A DNA stretch of 7,614 bases from an uncultured Prosthecobacter sp. (GCA_947523045.1 CANNUR010000138.1:1-7614); one strand, 5' to 3'; positions 1 through 6,108 are shown, numbered from the stretch's first letter. The notes: generated by a model from the sequence alone, not told the origin. A program made the numbers and translations.

Positions 1-5
1 CGCAA

Positions 6-11
6 CCTCCT
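6..11 (-). promoter_or_regulatory. Possible ribosome binding site of a leftward gene beyond the edge
   Basis: On the minus strand these bases read AGGAGG, a perfect Shine-Dalgarno, followed by TTGCG and then the window edge. A start codon at normal spacing would fall just outside the window, which would make an unseen leftward gene divergent from trmL. With no coding sequence visible this stays a guess. Confidence 0.25.
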
Positions 12-43
12 CACCCGTCCAAATCATTTGTACAGCCAAATCT

Positions 44-72
44 TTGCGACCAGCCCCTCTAACCGCCATAAT
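44..72 (+). promoter_or_regulatory. Candidate sigma-70-type promoter for trmL
   Basis: TTGCGA (44-49) and CATAAT (67-72) are separated by 17 bases and match the sigma-70 consensus at 4 of 6 and 5 of 6 positions. They lie in the least GC-rich part of the leader, where a chance CATAAT is less surprising. Transcription would start near 79 and leave a leader of about 170 bases before ATG 249. It is inferred from sequence alone. Confidence 0.4.
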
Positions 73-105
73 CTCACGGGCTATTCATGCGTAAGCCCTG
101 CCAAA

Positions 106-125
106 GTGGCTGCGACTTCAGCCGC
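106..125 (+). repeat. Stem-loop in the trmL leader
   Basis: GTGGCTG (106-112) can pair with CAGCCGC (119-125) around a six-base loop, 7 pairs including one G-T. The left arm overlaps the decamer CCAAAGTGGC (101-110), which recurs upstream of aspS at 5930-5939. No T-run follows, so it is not an intrinsic terminator. Confidence 0.3.
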
Positions 126-248
126 CGCGGAGGGCGACGATGCCGAAAACCCCTGGCTCGGAGGCAGTGGCCACGCCCCCGACGCCGAGCGATCCCCCCA
201 CGCCCAGGCTTGCACTGGCCGGCAGCCTCCGTCATGAAAAGAGCGGCC

Positions 249-704
249 ATGCTGCACGTCGTCCTGTACCAACCGGAAATCCCCCACAACACCGGGGCCG
301 TGGGCCGGCTCTGCCTGGCCACGGGCGCCCACCTGCACCTGATCCGCCCGCTGGGGTTCAGCCTCGAGGACAAGTACCTCAAGCGCAGCGGGCTCGACTA
401 CTGGCCGCAAGTCGATGTCCGTGTCTGGGACGACTGGGCCGCCTTCGCCGCTCAGGTGGAACCCAGGGCGCGCTTCGCCTTCATCGAGTGCCAGGGCAGC
501 CGCCCGCACTGGCAGGCGGACTTCACCGGCCCGGCACCGCTTTACTTGGTGTACGGCCCCGAAACACGCGGCATCCCGCCCTCGCTGCTGGCCGCCCATC
601 CGGACGACACCTGGCACATCCCGATGCAGCCGGGTGCGCGCAGCCTGAACCTGTCGACCGCGGTCGCCATCACGCTCTACGAAGCGGTGCGCCAGCGGCG
701 CTGA
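249..704 (+). CDS. trmL: tRNA (cytidine(34)-2'-O)-methyltransferase (SpoU/TrmH superfamily)
   Basis: The 151-residue protein is a SPOUT methyltransferase that, by family, transfers a methyl group from S-adenosylmethionine to the 2'-OH of the wobble nucleotide of certain tRNA-Leu species in the cytoplasm. The three SpoU motifs are visible: PEIPHNTG (residues 9-16, with Asn14), YLVYGPETRGIP (99-110), and IPMQPGARSLNLSTAVAI (124-141), which forms the knotted cofactor site. Length and N-terminus match E. coli TrmL (about 157 residues, starting in the same beta strand), so I chose ATG 249. ATG 234 would add only MKRAA. The frame stays open back to 87, but that part is Arg/Pro-rich and unlike the family. 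An AAGAG about 8 bases before 249 is only a partial Shine-Dalgarno. The stop codon abuts the stop of the convergent ylbF-family gene. Confidence 0.93.
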   Translation: MLHVVLYQPEIPHNTGAVGRLCLATGAHLHLIRPLGFSLEDKYLKRSGLDYWPQVDVRVWDDWAAFAAQVEPRARFAFIECQGSRPHWQADFTGPAPLYLVYGPETRGIPPSLLAAHPDDTWHIPMQPGARSLNLSTAVAITLYEAVRQRR

Positions 705-1115
705 TCAATGGCAGCCGCAGCCCTCGCCGCAACCGCCTGCGCCGAACACTTCCTCGGCGGTCGGCACGCTGCCCTTCTCGAGGGTCTTGGTGACGAAGCC
801 GTTGACGTGATTGGCGACCTGCTGGAGCACGTCCTGGGCGGCGACAAAGGCCTGAATGCCCTCATGGGCGTCGGCCTGGTCCTGCAGGTCCTGAAAGCGG
901 TTCACCTCATTCGTGTCGAGCTTCTGACCACCGCGATGGCGCTGTTCGAGGGTGCGGCCCAGGGTCATCACCTCACGGTACAGACTCACTGCCGCCTCGT
1001 CGGCCAGGAAGGCCTCGGCCTGCTCGCGCGCCTTCTGCACGTCCGGGTCGGCCACGATGGCGGCACAGAGGGCGTCGATCTGGGAAACAAGGGCGGGGGC
1101 AAGCAGTTGGGTCAT
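705..1115 (-). CDS. YlbF/YmcA family protein with Cys-rich C-terminal tail
   Basis: The 136-residue, mostly helical protein matches the YlbF/YmcA (Com_YlbF) family. The body runs from MTQLLAPALV through an acidic/Gln-rich helix pair (residues about 30-105). In Bacillus subtilis, YlbF, YmcA and YaaT form a complex that binds iron-sulfur clusters, affects Spo0A phosphorylation and directs RNase Y mRNA processing; whether that role applies here is inference. The last residues, GGCGEGCGCH, give Cys129, Cys133, Cys135 and terminal His136, a plausible metal or Fe-S ligand set. ATG 1115 is chosen because the family homology begins there. The same frame is open far upstream, but only as antisense to sbcD and sbcC. 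No Shine-Dalgarno lies close to the ATG; a GGAG about 15 bases away is too far. The gene is divergent from sbcD and convergent with trmL. Confidence 0.85.
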   Translation of the reverse strand: MTQLLAPALVSQIDALCAAIVADPDVQKAREQAEAFLADEAAVSLYREVMTLGRTLEQRHRGGQKLDTNEVNRFQDLQDQADAHEGIQAFVAAQDVLQQVANHVNGFVTKTLEKGSVPTAEEVFGAGGCGEGCGCH

Positions 1116-1121
1116 GGGCGC

Positions 1122-1150
1122 TAAATAAGACTCCAACCCGGCCTTGTCGA
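1122..1150 (-). promoter_or_regulatory. Candidate promoter for the ylbF-family gene
   Basis: On the minus strand TCGACA (1145-1150, 5 of 6 to consensus) and TATTTA (1122-1127, 3 of 6) are 17 bases apart. A start at the usual distance would fall at about 1115, the A of the ATG, implying a leaderless message. That agrees with the missing Shine-Dalgarno, but the -10 box is weak. Confidence 0.28.
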
Positions 1151-1212
1151 ACGGGAAAAGCGACCTGCCGCGTCCATTTTCAGTTTCCCCACGGCAAATT
1201 CTCGCTTCCCGT
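1151..1212 (+). repeat. Imperfect inverted repeat between the ylbF-family gene and sbcD
   Basis: ACGGGAA-AA-GCG (1151-1162) pairs with CGCTTCCCGT (1203-1212), ten pairs with a two-A bulge. Inside it TGCCG (1166-1170) pairs with CGGCA (1192-1196) around a 21-base loop. The nested structure occupies most of the 102-base divergent spacer and ends 3 bases before the AGGA ahead of sbcD. It could be an operator or a structured 5' leader of sbcD. Confidence 0.4.
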
Positions 1213-1217
1213 ACAGG

Positions 1218-2363
1218 ATGGTTTTTATGCACACGGCCGACTGGCAGGTCGGGGCGCCACACGCCCGCGTCGAGGACGCGGAAAAGCGCGCGCTCGTGCG
1301 CCAGGAACGGCTGGCGGTCATCGCCCGCCTGGGTGCGGAAGCGCGCGCGCGGGGCGCGGCCTTTGTCGTCATCGCCGGCGACCTGTTTGACTCGCCGCGC
1401 CCCGATCGAACCACCGTTTCCGCCGCCTGCTCGGCGATCGGGGCGCTCGGCCTGCCGGTCTACGTCATCCCGGGCAACCACGATCACGGCGGGCCGGACT
1501 CGCTCTGGGAGCAGCCCTTTTTCCTCCAGGAACGCGCGGCGCTGGCGAGCAACCTGAATGTCCTGCTGCGACCGGAACCGGTCGAACTGGAAGACGTGGT
1601 GCTGCTGCCCTGCCCGCTGCTGCGCCGCCATGAACTCCAGGACACGACCGCCTGGCTGCGCAGCCTCGATTTCAGCGCCTTCGGCACCAAGCCGCGGATC
1701 GTGCTCGCCCACGGCAGCGTCCAGGAGTTCGGCCCCGCCGGCGACGACGATGAAGCCGACGGCGCCAGCAACCGCCTTGAGCTCGACCGTCTGCCGCTGG
1801 AGGAAATCGACTATGTTGCCCTCGGCGACTGGCACGGCCTGAAGCAGGTCGGTCCGAAGGCTTGGTATGCCGGCACACCGGAGCCCGACCGCTTTCCGCG
1901 CAACAACGAACCCGGGCACGGCCTGATGATCACGCCGGAGCGCGGTGGCGCGCCGCGTGTGGAAGTGGTGAAAACGGGGCGGCTGCGCTGGCACAACCTT
2001 GAGTTTGATTTCACCGCTGACGACGATCTGGAGCGACTTGAGACCGTGCTGGCGGAGGCTACCCAGTTGCGCGCCGGCGAGGATTTGGTCCGCCTCACCC
2101 TGCGTGGCAGTCTGGGCATGAGCGCCCGTTCTCAACTGGACCAGCGACTCGACACCTGGCGTGCGCGCCTGCTGCGGCTGCGCCTGCACGACGAGGTGCG
2201 ACTGACCCCGAACGCCGAAGAATTGCAGGCGCTCACCGAGCGCAGCGACGCCCCGCTCGCCGCCCGCATCGCCGGTCGCCTGCTCGAGGAAAGCCGCAGC
2301 AGCGATCCCGAGGTCGCCGCCACCGCCCTCGCCGCCCTGCGCGAACTTCACGCCGCCGCCTGA
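1218..2363 (+). CDS. sbcD: SbcD/Mre11-type DNA repair exonuclease (metallophosphoesterase)
   Basis: The 381-residue protein is a calcineurin-like phosphoesterase of the Mre11/SbcD type, the nuclease subunit that trims DNA ends and hairpins with its ATPase partner. Motifs in order: HTADWQ (5-10, Asp8), GDLFD (54-58, Asp55), GNHDH (86-90, Asn87/His88), LAHGS (163-167, His165), GDWHG (203-207, His206). A C-terminal region (about 260-381), helical and Arg-rich, is likely the Rad50-binding part. Two usual metal ligands differ: Gln10 replaces His in the DxH motif, and Asp204 replaces the first His of GHxH. I believe a sister group of 'DNA repair exonucleases' shares HTADWQ and GDWHG, so this looks like a subfamily trait rather than decay. 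Start: ATG 1218 aligns with E. coli SbcD (His at residue 5), while ATG 1227 has a better-placed AGGA at 1215-1218. sbcC follows after 6 bases. Confidence 0.88.
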   Translation: MVFMHTADWQVGAPHARVEDAEKRALVRQERLAVIARLGAEARARGAAFVVIAGDLFDSPRPDRTTVSAACSAIGALGLPVYVIPGNHDHGGPDSLWEQPFFLQERAALASNLNVLLRPEPVELEDVVLLPCPLLRRHELQDTTAWLRSLDFSAFGTKPRIVLAHGSVQEFGPAGDDDEADGASNRLELDRLPLEEIDYVALGDWHGLKQVGPKAWYAGTPEPDRFPRNNEPGHGLMITPERGGAPRVEVVKTGRLRWHNLEFDFTADDDLERLETVLAEATQLRAGEDLVRLTLRGSLGMSARSQLDQRLDTWRARLLRLRLHDEVRLTPNAEELQALTERSDAPLAARIAGRLLEESRSSDPEVAATALAALRELHAAA

Positions 2364-2369
2364 CCTGCC

Positions 2370-5033
2370 ATGCGCCTGCACGCCGTCACCGTCCGCAACT
2401 ACCGCCTGCACCGCGAGTGCCGGGTGGTGTTCGACGACCAGCGCACGCTCATTGGCGGACCCAATGAATCCGGCAAGAGCACCCTGGTCGAGGCCGTGCA
2501 CCGCGCCTTTTTCCTGAGTGCCAAGGGCAACACCGAGGCGCACCGCGCAATGGTCTCGACGCTGCACGACGGCAAGCCGGAGGTCGAGGTGGAATTCACC
2601 GCGCACGGGGCCCGCCACACCCTGCTCAAGCAGTTCAAGGGCGCCAGTGGCAGCACCCGCCTGACCCGCCACGGTGGCCCGACCTGGAGCAACGACGAGG
2701 CCGAGGCCCAGCTCGCCGAACTCACCGGCACGCCGCACGCCAAGGCCAGCAAAATCCACGAGGCCTGGGCACACCTGTGGATCGTGCAGGGGCGCTCCGG
2801 CGACAATCCGCTCGACACCGCCCAGGGCGAGCGCGACCGCCTGCTGCGCCATCTCCAGGACGAGGGTGGCGCCGCGCTGGCCCAGTCGGAAACCGATCAC
2901 CGCCTCGCCGCGCACTTTGCGGAACTCGTCGAGCAGACCTTCACCCAAAACGGCACGCCGCGCGCGCAGTCCGAGCTTGGCCGCGCCCGCCAGGAACTCG
3001 ACGAAGCCGCCACCGCCGCGACGGAGGCCGCCGCCAGTCTGGCCAACCTCGAACGGGCTCTCACGGAGCATCAGCAATCCGGCCTGCGCCTGGCCGAGGC
3101 CGAAGCGGCGCTGGGCAGCCTGCTGACCGAACAGCGCCACCTCGAGGAGCGTACACAGGCGATCGCCGCCCGGCAACGCGAGGTCGATGCCGCCCAGCGT
3201 GCCGTCGAGGACGCTGTCCGCGAACACCAGCGCCTCGCCGGCGGCGAAACACGCCTGACCCAGGCACGGGCCGAACTGGTCCGCCGGCGCGAAAGCCTGG
3301 CTCCTGGCCGCGAAAAACTGCAAGCCGCCCAGCAGGTCCTGCTGAGCCTGCGCGAGACCGCCACCCAGGCCGACCAAACCCTGCAGCAGGCCAGCCAGGC
3401 CCTGCTGCTTGCCCGTGCCCGTCTCGATCTTGCCCTCGCCCGCCAGCAGGCCGAGGAGCGTCGCCTGCAGGTCGAGGACCTCAACACGCGCGCCACCAAG
3501 GTTGAGCAGGCACGGGAAAAACGAACCCGCCTGCAGCAGGAGCTCGCCGCCCTGCCCGCCTTGGATGCCGCAACTGTCGAAGCCCTGCAGGCGACCGAGC
3601 AGGCGGTCGCCCGCGCCGAAGCCAGCCTCGACGGCATGGCCGCGGGCCTGGAAGTGCTCGCCGCCGATGTGCCGGTGCGCCTCGCCGGCGCAATCCTCGC
3701 CCCCGGCGAAACCCGCATCGTCGCCGAGAGCGTGGAAATCCAGATTGGCGAGGGCACCCGCCTGCGCCTGAGGCCCGGCGGCGGCACCGGCTTGGAAGAT
3801 GCCCGACGCAACCGCGAGCAAGCGCAGCAGCAATTGCAGAGCCGACTCGCCCGCCATGCCGTGGCTTCGGTCGCCGAGGCCAGGACCCTGCTGCGCCGGC
3901 GCGAGACCCTGCAGAGTGAGCTGCGCGAGATCGACAGCGAACTGCGCGGCCTCGCCGCCGACAAGGTGGATGCCGCCCTGGCGCAGGCGCGGCAGGCGCT
4001 CTCCGCCGCCGAGGCCGAATGCGAACGCCGGGCCACGATGCTGGCGGCTTTGGGTGCCCCGGAAACGGAGGCGACCGACCCACGAGCCGCGGTCGACCAA
4101 GCCGAACGTGCCGAAGTCGCCGCCCGCGCCGCCCAAGCTTCTGCCCAGCGACGCAGCCGCGAAGCCGAGCAGCAGACCGAGACGCTGGCGGAAAGCCTGC
4201 GCACCGCCGAAACCGAAATCAACGACCTGGAAAGCCGGCTGCGGCTGCAACTGGAGGAGCTGGGCGACGATGCCACCCGCGTGCAGGCCCTGGCTGCCGC
4301 CGAACAGGCCCGGCGGATGGCGGAAGCCGCGCTGCAGGAGCGGCAAACGGCCCTGGCCAAACTGGCTCCGGAAGACCTCGCCGCCGACCGCCAGCGACTG
4401 GACCGCTCCCTGCGCCAGCAGCAGGAGAAGCGCGACGACGCCCTGCGCCAGCAGGCCGACAGCACCGGTCGCCTGCGCGCCGACGGTGGCAGCGACCCGG
4501 TCGCCGGGCTGAAAACCGCCCAGGCGCGGCTCGACGCCGCCCGCGCCCGATACGACGGTCTGGCCCGGCGCGCCGCCGCCCAGCGTCGCCTGCATGAACT
4601 CTTCACCGAGGAGCGCCAGGCCCTGTCCGACCAACTCACCCGGCCGCTGGCCGAACGTGCCACGGGTTACCTGCAGCGCGTTTTCGGTCCCGAGGCCAGC
4701 CTGAGCCTGCGTCTGGAGGACGGTGCCTTCACCGGTCTCGCCCTCGGCCGCGGTGCCCAGGGGGCCACCGGCTTCGATCAACTCAGCGGCGGCGCCCGCG
4801 AACAGGTCGCCGCCGCCTTCCGCCTGGCCATGGCGGAAATCCTCGCCGAAGCCCACGACGGCTGCCTGCCGCTGGTGTTCGACGACGCCTTTGCCCACTC
4901 CGACCCCGAGCGCGTGCAAAAACTCCTGCGCATGCTCGACCTCGCCGCCAGCCGCGGCCTGCAGGTCATCGTCCTGACCTGCACCCCCGCCGACTACGCC
5001 GGCCTCGGTGCCAAGGAAACGCGGCTGGGCTGA
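2370..5033 (+). CDS. sbcC: SbcC/Rad50-type SMC-like ATPase, hookless variant
   Basis: The 887-residue protein is the ATPase and coiled-coil partner of the preceding nuclease. The N-terminal ATPase half has Walker A GPNESGKST (30-38) and a Q-loop Gln near 140 (LWIVQGRSG). Two long Ala/Glu/Arg/Gln-rich coiled coils (about 170-420 and 475-745) flank a short beta-rich, Gly/Pro-containing insert (about 425-472). The C-terminal half has ABC signature LSGGAREQ (805-812), Walker B LPLVFDD (833-839), D-loop HSDPER (843-848) and VIVLTCTPADY (866-876). There are only four Cys (17, 551, 832, 871) and no CxxC, so no Rad50 zinc hook. Asp839 stands where the catalytic acid is expected, and Thr872 where the H-loop His is usual. 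Length is between YhaN-like and E. coli SbcC (about 1048). No Shine-Dalgarno is seen; translational coupling to sbcD across 6 bases is likely. Confidence 0.88.
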   Translation: MRLHAVTVRNYRLHRECRVVFDDQRTLIGGPNESGKSTLVEAVHRAFFLSAKGNTEAHRAMVSTLHDGKPEVEVEFTAHGARHTLLKQFKGASGSTRLTRHGGPTWSNDEAEAQLAELTGTPHAKASKIHEAWAHLWIVQGRSGDNPLDTAQGERDRLLRHLQDEGGAALAQSETDHRLAAHFAELVEQTFTQNGTPRAQSELGRARQELDEAATAATEAAASLANLERALTEHQQSGLRLAEAEAALGSLLTEQRHLEERTQAIAARQREVDAAQRAVEDAVREHQRLAGGETRLTQARAELVRRRESLAPGREKLQAAQQVLLSLRETATQADQTLQQASQALLLARARLDLALARQQAEERRLQVEDLNTRATKVEQAREKRTRLQQELAALPALDAATVEALQATEQAVARAEASLDGMAAGLEVLAADVPVRLAGAILAPGETRIVAESVEIQIGEGTRLRLRPGGGTGLEDARRNREQAQQQLQSRLARHAVASVAEARTLLRRRETLQSELREIDSELRGLAADKVDAALAQARQALSAAEAECERRATMLAALGAPETEATDPRAAVDQAERAEVAARAAQASAQRRSREAEQQTETLAESLRTAETEINDLESRLRLQLEELGDDATRVQALAAAEQARRMAEAALQERQTALAKLAPEDLAADRQRLDRSLRQQQEKRDDALRQQADSTGRLRADGGSDPVAGLKTAQARLDAARARYDGLARRAAAQRRLHELFTEERQALSDQLTRPLAERATGYLQRVFGPEASLSLRLEDGAFTGLALGRGAQGATGFDQLSGGAREQVAAAFRLAMAEILAEAHDGCLPLVFDDAFAHSDPERVQKLLRMLDLAASRGLQVIVLTCTPADYAGLGAKETRLG

Positions 5034-5051
5034 AACCGGGGCTTAAAACGC

Positions 5052-5762
5052 TCATTCGTCGGTGGGATAGAGGCTCAAATATCGCTCCAGTTCGGGATCC
5101 GGCCGGCAGAGGATGACGTCGAAGGGTTGCAGGGCACCGTCGCGGATGTAGCAGTTGCGAGGCAGGGCATCGATGGCCAGCACCTGCCAGGCGTGGTGAT
5201 AGAACAACCGGTGCTGACCGCTGGGATCGCGGATTGGCGTCCAGCCGTCGGCGCGGAAACCCGCTTCAATTTCCCATTCCGAGGCCGGCATCCCGGCATA
5301 GTGCGGCTGTCGAATGGCAAAGGAAACCTGGCCATCCGCCCAGCGAATCACGGCAGTGAGTCGCACGGCATCTCCCAGCACCTCGTTGGCTGCGATCCAG
5401 CGTTCCAGGTACTCCAGAGGGGTTGCCGGAACGAATTCAATCGCCTGTCGTGAGCCTGGTTCCCCGCGCAGGTTGGGCACGGGATGGGTCAGCACCCTTG
5501 GGATCAGACCGAATTTGGGCGGCACGGTGAGTTTCGCCATGCATCGCTCGGCAGGCAGAGACTCAACGGCATGCTCAGTGCCATAATGCAAATCGGAAAA
5601 CTCCTCACAAAACTGCGCCCAGGTTTGCGGGACGCACTTCAGGAACCCAAATTCACGAGCGACAAGAACCGCTCGTTCGGCTTCGTCTTGTGCGCGGCGG
5701 GTCCGGTCGCCCCCAGCACCTGCGAGGTCACGCGCACAAAGGTCGCGTAATCGGTCGCGCAA
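5052..5762 (-). CDS. Kinase-like protein related to the polyvalent-protein kinase domain
   Basis: The 236-residue frame opens at a TTG. From about residue 25 it resembles the Ser/Thr/Tyr kinase-like domain of phage and mobile-element polyvalent proteins; this is recognition from memory, moderate confidence. Visible kinase-like elements: GTEHAVE (61-67) as glycine-loop strand, AKLTVP with Lys77 as possible ATP lysine, AANEV with Glu127 as possible helix-C acid, a hinge-like stretch AIRQPHYAG (149-157), IDALPRN (197-203) like a catalytic loop with Asp198 and Asn203, and PFDVIL (213-218) with Asp215 as a DFG-type metal ligand. The substrate is unknown. The gene is lower in GC (about 59% over sampled lines) than sbcC or aspS (70-75%), suggesting acquisition. 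No Shine-Dalgarno precedes the TTG. An alternative start is GTG 5833 with a -1 shift at 5816-5822, giving 260 residues. It converges on sbcC with an 18-base gap. Confidence 0.68.
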   Translation of the reverse strand: MRDRLRDLCARDLAGAGGDRTRRAQDEAERAVLVAREFGFLKCVPQTWAQFCEEFSDLHYGTEHAVESLPAERCMAKLTVPPKFGLIPRVLTHPVPNLRGEPGSRQAIEFVPATPLEYLERWIAANEVLGDAVRLTAVIRWADGQVSFAIRQPHYAGMPASEWEIEAGFRADGWTPIRDPSGQHRLFYHHAWQVLAIDALPRNCYIRDGALQPFDVILCRPDPELERYLSLYPTDE

Positions 5763-5815
5763 GGCTTCAAGCGAATGCCCTTGACGGTGCTCTCCTGGAG
5801 CCTCGCCGGGGAACT

Positions 5816-5822
5816 CTTTTTT
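5816..5822 (-). other. dnaX-type slippery heptamer A AAA AAG (candidate -1 frameshift site)
   Basis: On the minus strand an A8 tract (5817-5824) followed by G lies three codons after GTG 5833. Read from that GTG the codons are AAA AAA AAG, so the last seven bases form the canonical A AAA AAG in zero frame. A -1 slip puts the ribosome on GAG at 5816-5814, in the frame of the kinase-like protein, which then has no stop until 5052. Without a slip the GTG frame ends after 64 residues at 5639. Downstream there is only a weak four-pair hairpin (GCTC/GAGC). The same result would follow from one extra A by transcriptional slippage, mutation or assembly error. Confidence 0.35.
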
Positions 5823-5929
5823 TTCGCGCTCACATGTTCAATCTCGCCGCTCCGCCGCTTGCTGTCAAGCCAGCCCGGGCCGCGCGCATGGCGCAGCCTG
5901 CCCGCTCTGAGTCTGGGGCGTGGGCTTCC

Positions 5930-5939
5930 CCAAAGTGGC
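5930..5939 (+). repeat. Decamer CCAAAGTGGC, second copy (first at 101-110)
   Basis: The same ten bases occur at 101-110 in the trmL leader and here upstream of aspS, both outside genes. In each, CTTC follows 5 to 7 bases after the decamer, and a GC-rich stem-loop lies downstream. Two copies in 7.6 kb could be chance or remnants of a dispersed family. Confidence 0.35.
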
Positions 5940-6005
5940 GAGTGGTCTTCGACACACGCGCGCTCCGGTCCAAACCTTCGCCCCCCCCTCGTGCTCCGCG
6001 CGCCC

Positions 6006-6023
6006 CTGCGGCTGAAGCCGCGG
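6006..6023 (+). repeat. Stem-loop with TGAA tetraloop upstream of aspS
   Basis: CTGCGGC (6006-6012) pairs with GCCGCGG (6017-6023), seven pairs including one G-T, around TGAA. It is followed at once by a GCGGCCGC-type palindrome, not by a T-run, so an intrinsic terminator is unlikely. It has the look of a REP-like intergenic palindrome, which only a genome-wide count could confirm. Confidence 0.4.
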
Positions 6024-6108
6024 CCGCTTTCGGGTGCCCGTGCAGCCCGGAATGTGTTTCCACCTTGCACTCCGGCGGTTTTCCCCGATTTTCCGCCCCC
6101 TTGCCGCC

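Larger units (their letters stand above)
5841..6108. other. GC-rich intergenic region upstream of aspS
   Basis: This stretch lies between the divergent kinase-like gene and aspS. I see no convincing coding sequence or tRNA. It holds a perfect -35-like TTGACA on the minus strand (5863-5868) without a good -10, a GCCCGGGC palindrome (5873-5880), the shared decamer at 5930-5939, a C8 run (5981-5988) and a stem-loop at 6006-6023. For aspS only a weak TTGCAC/GATTTT pair (6065-6092) is visible. Overlapping open frames here are a product of high GC. A copy of a dispersed intergenic repeat is possible. Confidence 0.5.

Noticed and set aside
160..230. Long-range pairing of GGAGGCAGTG with CACTG and CCTCC before trmL
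   Set aside because: It needs an eight-base bulge and a loop of over 40 bases in very GC-rich DNA, so chance pairing is likely.
87..248. N-terminal extension of TrmL from ATG 87
   Set aside because: The 54 extra residues are Arg/Pro-rich and unlike the family, which starts at the first beta strand encoded from 249.
1116..4919. A stop-free minus-strand frame of about 1,270 codons continuous with the ylbF-family gene
   Set aside because: It is antisense to sbcD and sbcC, whose motifs are intact. The translation is Gly/Ala/Gln/Leu-rich without recognisable domains, as expected for the antisense frame of GC-rich genes. Only the last 136 residues match a family.
5034..5051. Terminator between sbcC and the kinase-like gene
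   Set aside because: The 18-base gap holds no stem followed by a T-run on either strand.
5840..5868. Minus-strand promoter TTGACA (5863-5868) with GAGATT (5840-5845)
   Set aside because: The -35 is perfect and the 17-base spacing fits, but the -10 matches only 3 of 6 positions and no other spacing improves it; not strong enough to list as a promoter.
5639..6070. Minus-strand 143-codon frame upstream of the kinase-like gene as an independent gene
   Set aside because: The upstream part is Arg/Gly-rich intergenic translation. Only the portion from GTG 5833 is plausible, and that is treated as a possible frameshift leader of the kinase-like gene.
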